Shown in pieces: positions 1 through 11,861 of a DNA stretch of 64,000 bases. Origin of the DNA: Meandrina meandrites (Eukaryota > Cnidaria > Anthozoa > Scleractinia > Meandrinidae); NCBI GenBank assembly GCA_963693305.1, contig OY855904.1, positions 40,141,417 to 40,205,416 of the forward strand, in the 5' to 3' direction. Positions within the stretch are counted from its first letter, which is position 1. Each line of letters opens with the position of its first letter. Position numbers and translations under genes: made by a program. The notes under the pieces are model-generated. The model was given only the letters and a program-made list of their open reading frames with translations, was not told the DNA's origin and did not search any database.

Positions 1-92
1 TCGTCAATACCCGGCTTGTGCGGTTTAGCCAGAGCCACTGCTGACACTTGAACAATAACAAACGCCAAAATAATCTTCTCAATGCAAGCCAT
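1..92 (-). CDS. First coding exon of a small secreted protein (signal peptide), partial
   Basis: Read on the minus strand, an ATG at 92 opens a frame starting MACIEK, then a hydrophobic run rich in Ile, Leu, Val and Phe, then VSAVALA followed by KPHKPG. This is a textbook signal peptide: short n-region with one acid and one lysine, about 14 hydrophobic residues, and an Ala-x-Ala site that predicts cleavage before KPHKPG. Thirty codons are visible before the window edge. Just upstream of the ATG the minus strand reads CCTTTCCATTTCAG, which would serve as a 3' splice site, so the 5' UTR may be split. The mature part is not visible, so the family cannot be named; many short cnidarian secreted peptides begin this way. 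The start and signal peptide are seen directly; that it is an expressed gene is inference. Confidence 0.55.
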   Translation of the reverse strand, partial: MACIEKIILAFVIVQVSAVALAKPHKPGID

Positions 93-228
93 GTTGTCTG
101 AAATGGAAAGGGGCGATGTCAGCAAGCAAATAAAAAGAAGAAACGCTAAGGCAAAGACTTCTAGAGTCAACTCATCAAAAGGCGTTATAACATTTTCTAA
201 TTATACGTACCACTATTATTATAGGAAA

Positions 229-545
229 TTAACGCTTCATGAAATTAACGCGAATTTGGAAAATTCGCGTTAATTTTTGTGGGCTTTAATTTCCGCGCCC
301 TTAATTTAGTGGAGCGTTAATTTCCGCGCCATTTTATTAAGTGGATCGTTAATTTGGATTTTCTTTAGTATTGTCTCGTTTCTTTGTGTGGTCGCGTTAA
401 TTTCTTTCATTTTGAAATTTTAGCACCTCTCTCGCGTTAATTTCCTTTATTGGAAAGTAATTTCTCCTTCACTTCGCGTTAATGTAAGTCTCGTTAATTT
501 CCAATACCTTAATTAACACTTGCGTTAATTTTCTACAATAAGGTA
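229..545. repeat. Degenerate array of a GCGTTAATTTC-type motif
   Basis: About a dozen imperfect copies of a core like CGCGTTAATTTC recur every 15 to 45 bases. The first copies form an inverted pair around 246-276 (ACGCGAATTT facing AAATTCGCGT). A run of about 18 cytosines follows at 570-592. No coding potential is seen. Spacing is irregular, so this is not a clean tandem repeat. Confidence 0.6.
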
Positions 546-599
546 ATTTACGTTTTCTTTTTGAGTTTCACCCCCCCCCCCCCCCCTCCCCCCAAAAAA

Positions 600-3500
600 A
601 ATACCTCTTAGTCGGCACAATGGATGATGCAGCGGAGTATGTTTGTATGTCAGACCAATTAGGTTTGAGGTGTACTATCAAGAACCAATCAAATAACAGT
701 TTAAAAAAGGGAAGTAATGTGACGCAGTTTTAGCGAGCGATTTTGTTCGAATCTGTTTCTGTTTAGAGAGCTACCCCCACAAAATGCGACCGAACCGTTA
801 AATAAGCGTCAAATACGCGCCGGGTCCACCAGGTCTAGTTCGAAATAAACCCAGGGGTGCATACTCGAAATGAGAAAACACGGAATGTCTAAAGAGCATG
901 TCCGAGTCGCGACGGCTGAGGCCGGCAATTAGCGAAATATTCATGAGAACATATATTTTTAAAGTTCTTTGTATTAGTAGTTACGCGTTAATGTTCTGAG
1001 CTTTGTGCCCCGTGCGTTGGAACGTAGCGAATTATCATAATTACATTCACAGATTTGAACAGTGCACGTTGTTGTAAAGAGCGCCTCGTAAGGTCTTCGG
1101 AAGCCTCAAAACCTGCAATTTTGTGCCCAAGTTGTGGCCAAGTTTTACCTGCCGATATAGAATTTGAGGAGTTGATTCGTTGGGAAAATAAACTTGGTGT
1201 ACTATATTTTGCATTGGCAAAAGCAGATTTTAAAAGCCCATTTTCAAAAAGAAGATGCATGTTTCAAAGTTTAGAATTTAAATTTTTACCCTCTTGGGAG
1301 CCTGCACTTACTTCTTGCAGTTTTTAAATTCGAGAGTTTCCTTCTTGCCAGGATACAAGAGAAGTTATGATTTATCACTAGGATGACTTATTCTGTGCGC
1401 TATTTTAGCTGAAAACTTGGACTCAAAATCGCATTATCTGCAGTTCAACTTTCATAGTTTGTAGCATCACAGTAAACGGTGATCTCTCAGTAAAACGACA
1501 ATAATGATGTAATTCCATCATCCTCTGTCATCCTTATAAGTTTTAGAGGAATCGATGTTCAAAATCAAAGTCTCTTGCCTTTCCATATCAAATAACTGAA
1601 CTGTTACTTTACAGCAGTCGCTTTTCCAAAAGAAGCGCTAGTTATAGGCATGCAGAAGCGAACGTAGCGAGATGTTTTCAGAAAAGTTAGCACGTAGACA
1701 AGCTACTGAGTAATTTTAATTATTCACTAAGCGACTATAATCTAAGATAAAAGTATTTAGATTCTTTTAGTTAGATATTTGGTTTTTCCTTGGATATATA
1801 ATTTTATAATAAGCTGTTTATCTCTGCATCGTAATTGAATGTTGTTAGATGGATATAATGGGCGTGCTCTAGAAAGTGTCTAATCTCTTCCAAGTCGCTT
1901 CATATATGGTCTGCGAAATTCAGGGCAGCTTTTTTTACCGAGCGCTAGCGAGCTGTTACAAACCTAGTTACAAGCATGGCTTACTGCACTTGAGGTTTCT
2001 ATTAAATGAATGTAAACTACATTTTTAGTCAAATTCTGCGATGAGCGCGCCATTCGATAAATGTTCGGTCTGTTCAAAAATCTGAAGGTATTCCTGTCGT
2101 AACTTTGAGATCGGTATACATCGATCGCCGTTGACTCTGGTTATTTGGACTCTTATTCATCCAATCTTTAGATTTAAAGTTGACTAGATTTTCGGTGGCT
2201 TTTGCTTTGTTTGGTAGTGCATGCGTATCCATCTGTCGGAGTCGAAGAACCAATTCCTCCGGTTGTTATAATAATCGATGCAAATCGATATCGGTAACCA
2301 ATCGATACAATTGATATGCAACTTAGCTAATATGATGGACTTACCTTTAAAGAAATGGAACCTCATACGTGCTAAAGCTAACTGATCAACTCGCTATCAT
2401 GAAAATAGGAGCGTCTATTTACCATGCAATAAGATAGTTATGCTAATTGTGGAAAATATATTTTTAAATTATTATTGGAAAATACAAACAATGGATTGTG
2501 CCAATCTGTGGAATAATAAGACTCGGGAAGACGAATAATAAGCTACATGGCCGCATTATGTTTTCTTCCCGCGCTCTCCTACTAAAGTAAAAAAAAAGCC
2601 GCCAAGTGTATTATTCGCGCAAACCTACGTATAATACGTCTTAACACCTGTCACAGTCCACACAACAGACGGGATTACTACCATTGTCCGCTGTTCTGGT
2701 CTTTACATGTGACTCTTATAGGTAGGCGGGTCAGTCAGGAGCATGTCAATAGGCATATCACTCGACCCCAACGCTGATTGTTTGTCGCCAAGGCCGATGT
2801 AAACTGAGATCAGTAAAGAGATTATATCCAAGACACTATGTGCAACGACTGTTTTTTTTTTTTTGAAGTGGATATGAGCCACTGAACTTGAAAAAATGAA
2901 TTTGCCTCACGCTCGTGACAAATGAACATTTCATCTTTATCGATATCAACGAGTTTGGACAAAAAAGATCTAACTTCTCTTTAGTCGTTTATCTTTATGT
3001 TTCCGGTGAGGTTTTTGGGTCAATTTGCTGCCATTTAGGCGATTTTTAGCTCTTTGATCTCTATAATAATAAGCTAAGAACCCCACCCCGACCACCCCAG
3101 CTCGCGTTGGGTGCAACAGGTTTTGTAACGCAATCTTATAATGGCAAATGGTGAATACTCACATTGAATGACGCTGGGGTGGGGAGGGAGGAGGCAGTAT
3201 GTGCTGTTCATTAATTCTAGGAATACTCTTTTCAGGAAAAAAAATATACTGAAAAAATTGAGACTCCAAGTCCTAAATTCCCAATCTTAATCTTCTAAAA
3301 CGCGTTATATGTTTTTGAGTAATCACCCTGCCTGAACTCCCCCTCCCCCACCCCCCAACCTGACTAGGGAAGCATGCCACCGCTGACATAAACCGGCATG
3401 TATCGAGCGTTCGTGTAACGCAATATGGTTCATGGCGGTTAGCAAACACGAATTATACGAATTTTTGAGGTAAACTGTACTTAGAAGGTAAGTGTTTGAT

Positions 3501-3990
3501 AGAAGCTAATTACATTCTTGATCATTTAGATCGCCAAAGAAGTGTTAGATTGCAAACAAACGGCGATTAATGTGAAAACCGACAATCAATTTTCGTATAG
3601 TATTTACAAAGGTTTCTCGATCGTCTGGCTTGGAACTATTTCCACGAAAATGTTCTTGAATCCTGCCGAGAGTGCAACTTAAAGTACTCAGTTACCAGCA
3701 ATCTTTGATACTCCAGAGGGTAAGTCGATTGTATTAACTTTTTTTTCTCTATGTATTGGTATTGTCTGGTGGTTCGGCAATTCGTAAAGAAAAAACTAAA
3801 TATGTTGTTTGTTTACAAAAGTACTGTTTGAATTTTAACTCTCACATTTCGTACTTTGAACAACCCCAGCATTTTATTGCATATATTTAAAGCGGAGTCA
3901 TTGCTCTTTCACGGGAGTATAAATTTATAAAGGCAAATCATGTCTCATTGGCGATATTTTTGCTTAAATGTGACCATTTTTGGCAATAAT
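600..3990. other. Non-coding stretch, nothing recognised
   Basis: AT-rich DNA with only short chance open frames. The frame at 1055-1327 carries a CPSCGQ motif but has no splice sites or family resemblance that I can support. Poly-T at 2851-2862 and poly-C/A tracts are present. I see no gene, RNA or clear repeat. Confidence 0.5.
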
Positions 3991-3994
3991 TAGG

Positions 3995-4860
3995 CTCAAA
4001 GTATGTGGTATCAGAAACGCCAGAAATGTACCTTTTGAGTTACAGACTTGAATTTTTGTGGCAGAAAGGCCAGAAATGTAAATTTTGAGTGGTTTTTTTT
4101 GCGAATCTGGAACGAAAATTATGCTTAATGTATGTGGCGTAATTTTAGCAGAAAGGCACTGAGAGTGTACATTTTGAGTTGCAAACTAGCACTTTTTTGT
4201 GGATCTGGAATGAAAATTAGAGGTAATGTATGTGGTTGCATTTTAGCAGAAAGGCACAAAGTGTACATTTTGAGTTACAAAATGGCATTTTTTTGCGGAT
4301 CAGGAACAAGAATTAGGCTTAATGTATGTGGTGGCATTTCAGCAGAAAGGCCCAACATGTAGATTTTTGGGCTATTACAAACTGGAACCTTTTTGCTGAT
4401 ATGGAACAAAACAATTTTGTGTTTTACCGGAAGGGGTAAAAATGTACATTTGTGTTGTAAACATGAACATGGTGGCATTTCAACAGAAAGCAAAAATTGT
4501 ACATTTTGAATTCAAACTGTAACTTTTTTTGCGGATCTGGAATGATAATTTGGCTTAATGTATGTGGTGGCATTTTACCAGAAAGGCTAAAAATGTACAC
4601 TTTGAGCTACAAACTGGAATGTGATGGCATTTCAACCGAAAGGCACAAATTGTACATTTTGAGTTAGAAGCTGGAGTTTCTTGTGTATCTGGAATGAAAG
4701 TTGGCTTAATGTACATAGTGGAATTTTAACAGAAAGGCACCAAGTGTACATTTTGATTTACGAACTGGTAAAATTTTAGAGAAACGGGAATGAAAATTAG
4801 GCTTAATATATGTGGTGGCATTTAACCAGAAAGGCACAAAGTGTACATTTGCAGTAAGCA
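3995..4860 (+). repeat. Degenerate minisatellite, ~97-105 bp unit, ~8 copies
   Basis: A block repeats with the order GGCTTAATGTATGTGG, then a GCATTTTAGCAGAAAGGC segment, then a TGTACATTTTGAGTTACAAA segment, then TTTTTGCGGATCTGGAATG. Starts near 4123, 4219, 4316, 4553, 4695 and 4799 give units of about 97-105 bp, with some partial units between. The chance open frame across 4132-4362 is only the repeat in translation. The same family returns inverted at 6555-6640 and 7395-7665. Confidence 0.85.
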
Positions 4861-7394
4861 GAAACTTCAGATGATGTTAAATCTCATGTGCTAGAATGAT
4901 TCCGATTTTAGTCAATGTTACATTATATTCAAAATTCTTGGGCCTGGGATTTTCTTAACTACCATGAAAGCAACATTAAATGTGAAAATCAAACAAGAAT
5001 TATTAAGAAAAAGTGTAATAGTTTGGTAATTTTCTAGAAATATGTATAATAAAAATTGGAATTGATATGTTATGTATATATGTTGAGTCAAATAAATTAT
5101 AAACAGGACAATGATATTTCTGCTGGCCTTATCATTTTACTAAAAGAAACAGTAATTAGAGATTCAACAAAATTATGTATGATTTCCAGTCATGATATTG
5201 AATGTATACACTGTATAACTATAATGTCCTGAAACCATAAAAAAATCTTCAGATTTTCCTGCATGGCTTTTTTCATGTTTTTTTTTGTTACGGCAAAAAT
5301 CGGACCGTGAAAATAACATCATTTTTCCATGAAAACGATATGAAAAACCCCTTAAAATACCAATAATATTATGTGAAAATATACAAAAATGGTATATAAA
5401 TGATCGATTTGCCTTCAACTCCTTCAGAAATGAACAAACTTATCATATTGTCAGAAAAATCGATGTATTTAAATTTGCCTCAGGCATGAAAAATATTAAG
5501 CCGGGAGGACCTCTGTTGTTATATTTTGCATTCATAAAAAAAATCGAATTAAAAAAAAAATGCAGTTAACAATCGAAGCCTCCTTCGCGATCAAAAAGCA
5601 GTTTTATTAAATGTTTTATTGTTCTGTACATTAAACCTTTGCTTTTCTTCAATTTCTACACGATTTACTTTGTTTTAGACGATCAACATACCATAGAAGA
5701 TTTGTACTATAGATGTATCCGACAAGTCAAAACACAATTCATACTGCCAATAAATTTTAAAGTTATTCAAAGTTATTCAATATTTCCTTGCTGTACTTCC
5801 AATATTATACAGACCTCGTGACTTGCAACTTAAGTTATAATTTTGGTAAACGATTATGAAGTGACTAGGGACAGATTAAGAACGTCGTCTGTGCATCTAT
5901 AAAGTTGAATCTGATTCAAGTCCCAGGTAGCAGAGCGACTTTACCTCTAGCTAGCTCCAGTGTAGCTTTCAAGATTTCGCGTTAGTGCCTTGCTTTACGG
6001 CTTTCGTTCCAAGTTGGTAACAGTTGGTGCAGCGCCAGGTCTCATTCGCCGTTTTTGGAACTGAAACTCGGACCACAGTGCATCACTGTGCGATATTCCG
6101 CTCGAAGCTTTCAGAGAAAGATATGGCGGCTGACATTGACATGCAGTTGGCGGAAAAAAAAAACGGTTAAATCCTTCCCTTTTTTTCTTTCTCAACCATT
6201 CTTACATCGCTTCTCGCCTTTTAGGGGATATTTCGAATGTTACAATGGCTGAATCTGGATTTTAAATATTGAAACAACCCAATAGAATGTCAAAAGAAGA
6301 AAACTTTACTGAACTTTCGCTCTTCTTGCGCGGGGAAGCTCGCCACATATGGCGTCATAATATCCAACTATGACATTTTCCGAAGTTTCACCGAATAGCT
6401 CCGTTTATGAAGCGAAGAAAAAGGGCTGTTCACCGTCGAAAATATTGGCGACATTTTCTTTGATTATTTCAGGTATTTCCTTTCATTTTGTCTTAAAATG
6501 AGTCTAAAGCCAAATTATGCCAAATTTCGTTGCATTTGACCTTTAAGCCAGCTTTTCGTTTCAGATCCGCAAAAAAAGTGCCAGTGTATAACTCAAAATG
6601 TACACTTTGTGCCTTTCTGATGAAAGGTTTCTGTCAAGTTTTGGAAACGAAAGAGTAGTCCAGTACCTCTTGTGAACCTCTAATTTCAGAGGCATTCTAA
6701 AACAATATTGCTCATTGTCTTCAGGGATAGGGGCATTGTTTGTGCCCTTTGTCCTATTGTTCTTATGGCCAATCATGTGAGATGTTCAATGAGGTGCTGA
6801 TGCACGCAGATACCCTTTTTCCACATTTTTTTTCCTTAGAGGGTTGCTCTAAGAGTTTCAAGTGCCAGCCATACTTGACAAGTCACGTGACCAGAACAGA
6901 AGATAACCCTAAAACTGAAACGTCGTCAAGATTTGAAAATTGAAATCAACGGAAATGGATACAGAACATCCAAGTGTTAAATTTGACGTATCGTTTTTAT
7001 CAAATTCTCATTGTTATAAGAGTTAAGGCGTAATAAACACTCGTATTTACAGACTTTTTTCAGTAGCATGTCCTTTTTTTTTTTTCATGTAAACGGTAAT
7101 TGAATACGTCAGATTATAAAGACGGCTACGTTATCTTTGATTCGTAAAAGAAAACAAAGCCAAATAGTTTCCTTCGAGTCTTAGGCCTTTTCAGTTCTAA
7201 CGCGCCGTTTGGGAATAACAATAGTTTCGCTCACACTATATATTTGTTGTAATTTTTAAACTAGGTGTCTCCCGGAAAAAAAAGAAGAAAAATCACCCTT
7301 TAAGCATTACAAAAACGGATCAAGATCGGTTGCAAAAATTCAGTTTTTAGTAATCTCTTAGCAACTGCTCTGGATCTGTAGTTAAGAGTCTTCC
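4861..7394. other. Non-coding stretch with one inverted unit of the ~97-bp minisatellite
   Basis: No gene is supported. A single unit of the minisatellite lies inverted at about 6555-6640 (GATCCGCAAAAAAAGTGCCAG then CTCAAAATGTACACTTTGTG). The rest is AT-rich with poly-A and poly-T tracts. Confidence 0.5.
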
Positions 7395-7665
7395 CCCTTA
7401 AACTGAATTTTCATTCCAGATCCACAAAAAATGCCAGTTTGTAACTCAAAATGTTCACTTTTGTGCCTGCTGAAATACCACCACATATATTAAGCATAAC
7501 TGTCATCTCAGATCCGCAAAAAAGTACCAGTTTGTAACTCAAAATGTACACTTTTGTGCCTGCTGAAATGCCACCACATACATTAAGCATAACTGTCATT
7601 TCAGATCCGCAAAAATTGCCAGTTTGCAACTCAAAATGTGCACTTTGTGCCATTCTGATTGAAGC
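7395..7665 (-). repeat. Inverted copy of the ~97-bp minisatellite, ~3 units
   Basis: Three units in reverse orientation to 3995-4860, each with CAGATCCGCAAAAA, then CAGTTTGTAACTCAAAATG, then a block ending CACATACATTAAGCATAACT. Units are about 92-97 bp apart. Open frames on both strands here are artefacts of the repeat. Confidence 0.8.
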
Positions 7666-7959
7666 AGAAAAAATGGAATCTACCGGAATTATCAGAAAAC
7701 CGATACAACTTCGTTCAAAAAGTATAACAGATTTTCACAATTATTAGACGTTGCACTATCTGTTTTCTCATTGGCTAAGAGCCTGCAGTTAATTCTGGGA
7801 ATCAGCTAGAGCAACCGACAGATTATTCACTAATCTTTTTGCAGATTAGTGAATAGTCCGTAGCTTGCGCACTCTTACATGCATGGCTTTCAAGTGCAAT
7901 GTCAAGTTTTAACCCGTTAAAACAAGTGGTGAGTGGCATCTTGCACCCAGCGAAGTATG

Positions 7960-8360
7960 AAATGGCCCCGGGGTGGGGGGGGGGGGGGAGGGGGGGTACT
8001 CGAAGTATACTTGATGGGGGGGCCTCCGACGGAGCTTCATATTGTAAACCCCCCAAAATACACAAGCCTGAAATTTTAGACCCAAAAAAATACCTGGCAA
8101 GTCGCTGAAAAAAAAAGTTTGAATGAATATTTTTCTGATCCACTGATTGCAACGAAAACCCGAAACGAAACGTTCGCTAGGAGATACCCCCCCCCCCCCC
8201 CCCAAAAAAAAACCTAACCCAAGGAAAAAAAAAAGAAAAAAACCTAAAAAATACGTGAAAGATCCAGGAGGAGCCGCAAGCGCTATTTTTTTTTTTTGCA
8301 CGGCTGCGGGCGGCACATCAAAGAATTTGGAACTGAATGGCAAATTCCTAGAATATTTTT
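7960..8360. repeat. G-tract / C-tract interspersed repeat
   Basis: A low-complexity element with a long G run (7973-7997), a TACTCGAAGTATACTTGATG segment, a CCCAAAAAAATACC motif, a C run (8187-8202), A-rich tracts and a GGAGCCGCAAGC motif. Parts recur inverted at about 10435-10575, where CTTGCGGCTCC, CCCAAAAAAATAC and GTATACTTCGAGTACCC all appear. That makes this a dispersed family rather than a gene. Proline- and glycine-rich frames here are composition artefacts. Confidence 0.6.
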
Positions 8361-8482
8361 ATCTGGTGAGTTGAACCGAAGGTGTTAAAGATCCACGGGA
8401 TCCAAAACCACATGTCAATTAATATAACACTCTTCCCTTTCCCTAAATCGATATGCGCTTTGTACATAAATTACAACAGATT

Positions 8483-8780
8483 TTAAAAACAAAAAATGGA
8501 CGCAAATGCTTGAGTTTTAGAAAAGTCTTTGTCTGAATTGTTAGCCGTCATCTCCGTTCTTTCGACTTTTGGATAAATACCTTTTAGCTCTGCCTTGCGC
8601 TTTTTTTTCATTTTTAATGCCGCTTTTAGTTCTTGGATTGTCGGTCGTTCTCCGACGAGCAATGTTACTAAAGAGTTCTTCGTATCAAGAACGTTCAGAA
8701 AATGTGTGAACAGAAATGCCAGCGCGTATATATCGCTTGGTCTAAAAGATGGTTTCCCGTCCCATCGCAAAACTTCGGCG
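8483..8780 (-). pseudogene. Protein-kinase C-lobe relic
   Basis: On the minus strand the translation reads EVLRWDGKPSF.PSDIYALAFLF, then after about 25 residues GERPTIQELKAAL. This matches the order of a eukaryotic protein kinase C-lobe: the APE motif (here with E-V-L), the SD-x-Y-x-F segment of helix F, and the RPT-x-EL motif of the last subdomain. The gap between SDIY and RPT is far shorter than normal, and a TAG interrupts the frame just upstream of the EVL motif. The activation loop and the whole N-lobe are absent. It directly abuts the 71-bp satellite array at 8833. I read it as a truncated, dead kinase fragment, though an isolated exon of a gene is possible. Confidence 0.4.
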
Positions 8781-8832
8781 CATGGTAACTATCGGAAAAC
8801 ACTTTTACCAGAATCAAATATTACGGGGTGAA

Positions 8833-9665
8833 GTACAGGTCTAATTAAAGCGATATTTTTGCAAAGTTAGTTGTACTCATCAGGTATACGCTACCCAGGA
8901 CAGTACAGGTCTGATTAAAGCGATGTTTTTTGCAAAGTTATTTGCACTCATCAGGTATACGCTACCCAGGACAGTACAGGTCTGATTAAAGCGATATTTT
9001 TTGCAGAGTTATTTGTACACATCAGGTATACGCTACCTAGGACAGTACAGGTCTGATTAAAGCGATATTTTTTGCAGAGTTATTTGTACTCATCAGGTAC
9101 ACGCTACCCAGGACAGTACAGGTCTGATTAAAGCGATATTTTTTGCAAAGTTATTTGTACACATCAGGTATACGCTACCCAGGACAGTACAGGTCTGATT
9201 AAAGCGATTCTTTTGCAAAGTTAGTTGTACTCATCAGGTATACGCTACCCAGGACAGTACAGGTCTGATTAAAGCAATGCTTTTGCAAAGTTATTTGTAC
9301 TCATCAGGTATACGCTACCCAGGACAGTACAGGTCTGATTAAGGCGATGCTTTTGCAAAGTTATTTGTACTCATCAGGTATACGCTACCCAGGACAGTAC
9401 AGGTCTGATTAAAGCGATATTTTTTGCAAAGTTAATTGTACTCATCAGGTATACGCTACCCAGGACAGTACAGGTCTGATTAGAGCGATATTTTTTGCAA
9501 TGTTATTTGTACTCATCAGGTATACGCTACCCAGGACAGTACAGGTCTGATTAGAGCGATATTTTTTGCAATGTTATTTGTATACCGGGGACAGTACAGG
9601 TCTGATTAAAGCGATATTTTTGCATAGTTGCCTGTACTCGTAAGGTATACGCTACCCACGATAGT
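8833..9665 (+). repeat. 71-bp tandem satellite, 12 units
   Basis: Units begin GTACAGGTCTGATTAAAGCG at 8833, 8903, 8974, 9045, 9116, 9187, 9257, 9327, 9397, 9468, 9539 and 9594. Spacing is 70-71 bp, except one unit shortened to about 55 bp. Each carries TTTGCAAAGTTATTTGTACT, then CATCAGGTATACGCTACCC. Units differ from each other by only a few bases, so the array was recently homogenised. Confidence 0.95.
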
Positions 9666-11130
9666 GCAAGACATAAAAAATTACAAGAAAGCTTGCCGGT
9701 AGAGGGCCCCCCTCTAGTAGTTATGAATTCAATGAAAAGTAATAAATTTAAGCTTGGTTTACAGGGCATTTGTTTCATTTTGGCGTCATGGATGCCCGGA
9801 AAACATTTCTCTTCTAAATTACATGTCTTTAAAACAATGTATGGAACAGACTTACCTAGGATCCTCCTTACTTATGATTGATTTAAGCAATGAATGGACC
9901 GCGATGTGAACATGACCCAAATAAACAGACTCGACATACAAAGCAGCTTTCAGGAGCACATGCTTTTGCGCTACAAACCAAAACGGACCTTCACCACCGA
10001 TCGACGACAGAACATTTCATTTTCGGTGAGCAAATAAAATCTATTCCATCTGAAATATCTTGAAGCAATTTGAAATCTTGAAAGGCAAAGCCGTTCTCGA
10101 TGAACGGCATATCAAGTCGCTGTAACTCGCCATTTCGACTTCGCCAGAACAGGACTGGTTGTACGTGAAACTCCCACTTGACCAGCAATTCTTCTTACGA
10201 AATCGAAACTTTTCTACGACATCGAGTTAGTAGCTTGAAATCACCCTACAAGACCTCATGTTTTGCCGCCAAGCACGTTCCCCGCGAAACATTATAATTT
10301 ATTCTCCGCCTAAAATGAAAATTGATCTTCGTACGTGACGATCAATTGATCCAAACTTTACATGTAACTTAATTTGATTGTCACATAATAACACCTTCTG
10401 CAACCACAACGAAAAATTCTCTGCGTGATCCGCCAAATAAATCTAATTATCTTCGGGACAAAAAAATAGCTGCTTGCGGCTCCTCGTGTTGACCCCAAAA
10501 AATACCGAGCGTGTAAATTTTCAACCCAAAAAAATACGTCGGACACCCCGGTTATGTATACTTCGAGTACCCAATTTACCCAAGCACATGGAGAGATCCA
10601 ATATGGCGGCTGTTGGCTCGATTTAACAGATGGGTTTTCGTTCCATTCATGATCAAAATAAACCTTTGTGGAGTTCTAAAGAGAAAAGGAATCATGCTTA
10701 AGAAAACTCGACTGCAGAGATTTGAGCACCAAAGTCTTAAAGCGATGATAATCGATCGTTGGGAAATGTTTATATGCATTTGGACGACGACTACGTGTAA
10801 TCGAGGAATGCAGCCGTAGCAAGAAATTATGCTGCAAGCTCATATGAAATGAATGCTTTACTATCTGGAAGCAAAGGTAAGATTTCCTCGGTTACCATCG
10901 TATTTCATTTTGTATAAAGCTTGTCGCAAATGAACCGTTAGATTTCAACATTTGTTCGAAAACTTGCTTCATAATTTCCTGCAAACAGTGTAACCCGTTT
11001 GTATTTGTGGCACTCGTTTCCATCGATAATAACATTTAAGTTTCTGTTGTTATTACTTTTGGGTGTTCATATGAAAACAGGAGTTATTTTCCTCACGCAA
11101 GCAGCAAACCGACTTGGCATGTGTTTACTG
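9666..11130. other. Non-coding stretch
   Basis: No gene is supported. About 10435-10575 is an inverted relative of the G-tract element at 7960-8360. The open frames at 9693-9881 and 10613-10819 lack any recognisable domain, signal peptide or splice context. Confidence 0.45.
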
Positions 11131-11330
11131 GAATAAATAAACAATAGCCTCCATTTGGCACGAAAATTGGCACGGATATTTGTCCGCGGACATTATCTGT
11201 TCCGAGAAGCGAACAGTTTTCCGAGAGCGAAGCTCGAGGAAAACTGTGAGCTTCGAGGAACAGATAATGTCCAAGGACAAATATCTGTGCATATTTTTGA
11301 AGCCAAATGGATGCTATTTTGTTCATTATC
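11131..11330. repeat. Fold-back element, ~90-bp imperfect arms
   Basis: The left arm runs from GAATAAATAAACAATAGCC through GGATATTTGTCC and GACATTATCTGTTCC. The right arm mirrors it from GGAACAGATAATGTCC and GGACAAATATCTG to GGATGCTATTTTGTTC. The loop is a short GAGAGCGAAGCTCGA. Frames on both strands are caused by the palindrome. Confidence 0.8.
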
Positions 11331-11717
11331 CTTCAAATATTTTTTTGTAAGGTCGCATTTTGGGAGACCTTTTCTCAAAGCTTTTAAACGTCAAAGAAAT
11401 TCTGTCAGCGCTCAAAATATTATAAGAGTGTTCCAAGTATTTACTTTTATCCATTTTAACAATTTACTCTGGATAAAAGGTAAACGTGCAAACGTAAATC
11501 GCAAAGTTCGAAAACTGGGGAATATCACTTGGGGAATATCATCTGATTATAAGTGTTATTATTTGTTCATCATCTTCGCCTCAGTTTGAATGAAACCGGG
11601 GTGATGAAACCTTAAACTATTTTTTCGAGTTTCTTTCATTTGTCCAAATGTGAATTGTAAGTTAATTTAAAAATGAAATATATAACCAGATAATTTAGAG
11701 TTCACTTGCATTTGTTT

Positions 11718-11806
11718 ACATATCAACACATTCTCTGCAGCCAGGATCACCTCACTACACCCGGTCGATTGAGGTGATCCTGGCTGCAGAGAATGTGTTG
11801 ATATGT
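11718..11806. repeat. Perfect 37-bp inverted repeat with 15-nt loop
   Basis: The left arm at 11718-11754 starts ACATATCAACACATTCTC and the right arm at 11770-11806 is its exact reverse complement. The loop is 11755-11769. I found no mismatch over 37 bp. A transcript would fold into a long uninterrupted hairpin. It lies 55 bp upstream of the tRNA-like gene. Confidence 0.95.
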
Positions 11807-11861
11807 CTCCCCGGACCTAATCACTATAAGGTCAATTTCCAGCTGCGTTGCCAGCGTGGTT

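Noticed and set aside
1055..1327. 90-codon frame with a CPSCGQ zinc-ribbon-like motif
   Set aside because: Only one Cys pair, a frame almost as long on the other strand, no splice sites or promoter I can support.
7909..8343. 144-codon Pro/Phe/Gly-rich minus-strand frame
   Set aside because: Driven by poly-G, poly-C and poly-A tracts of a dispersed repeat; no domain or splice context.
11155..11589. 144-codon plus-strand frame
   Set aside because: Its first part is the arm of a fold-back element and the rest shows no recognisable family.
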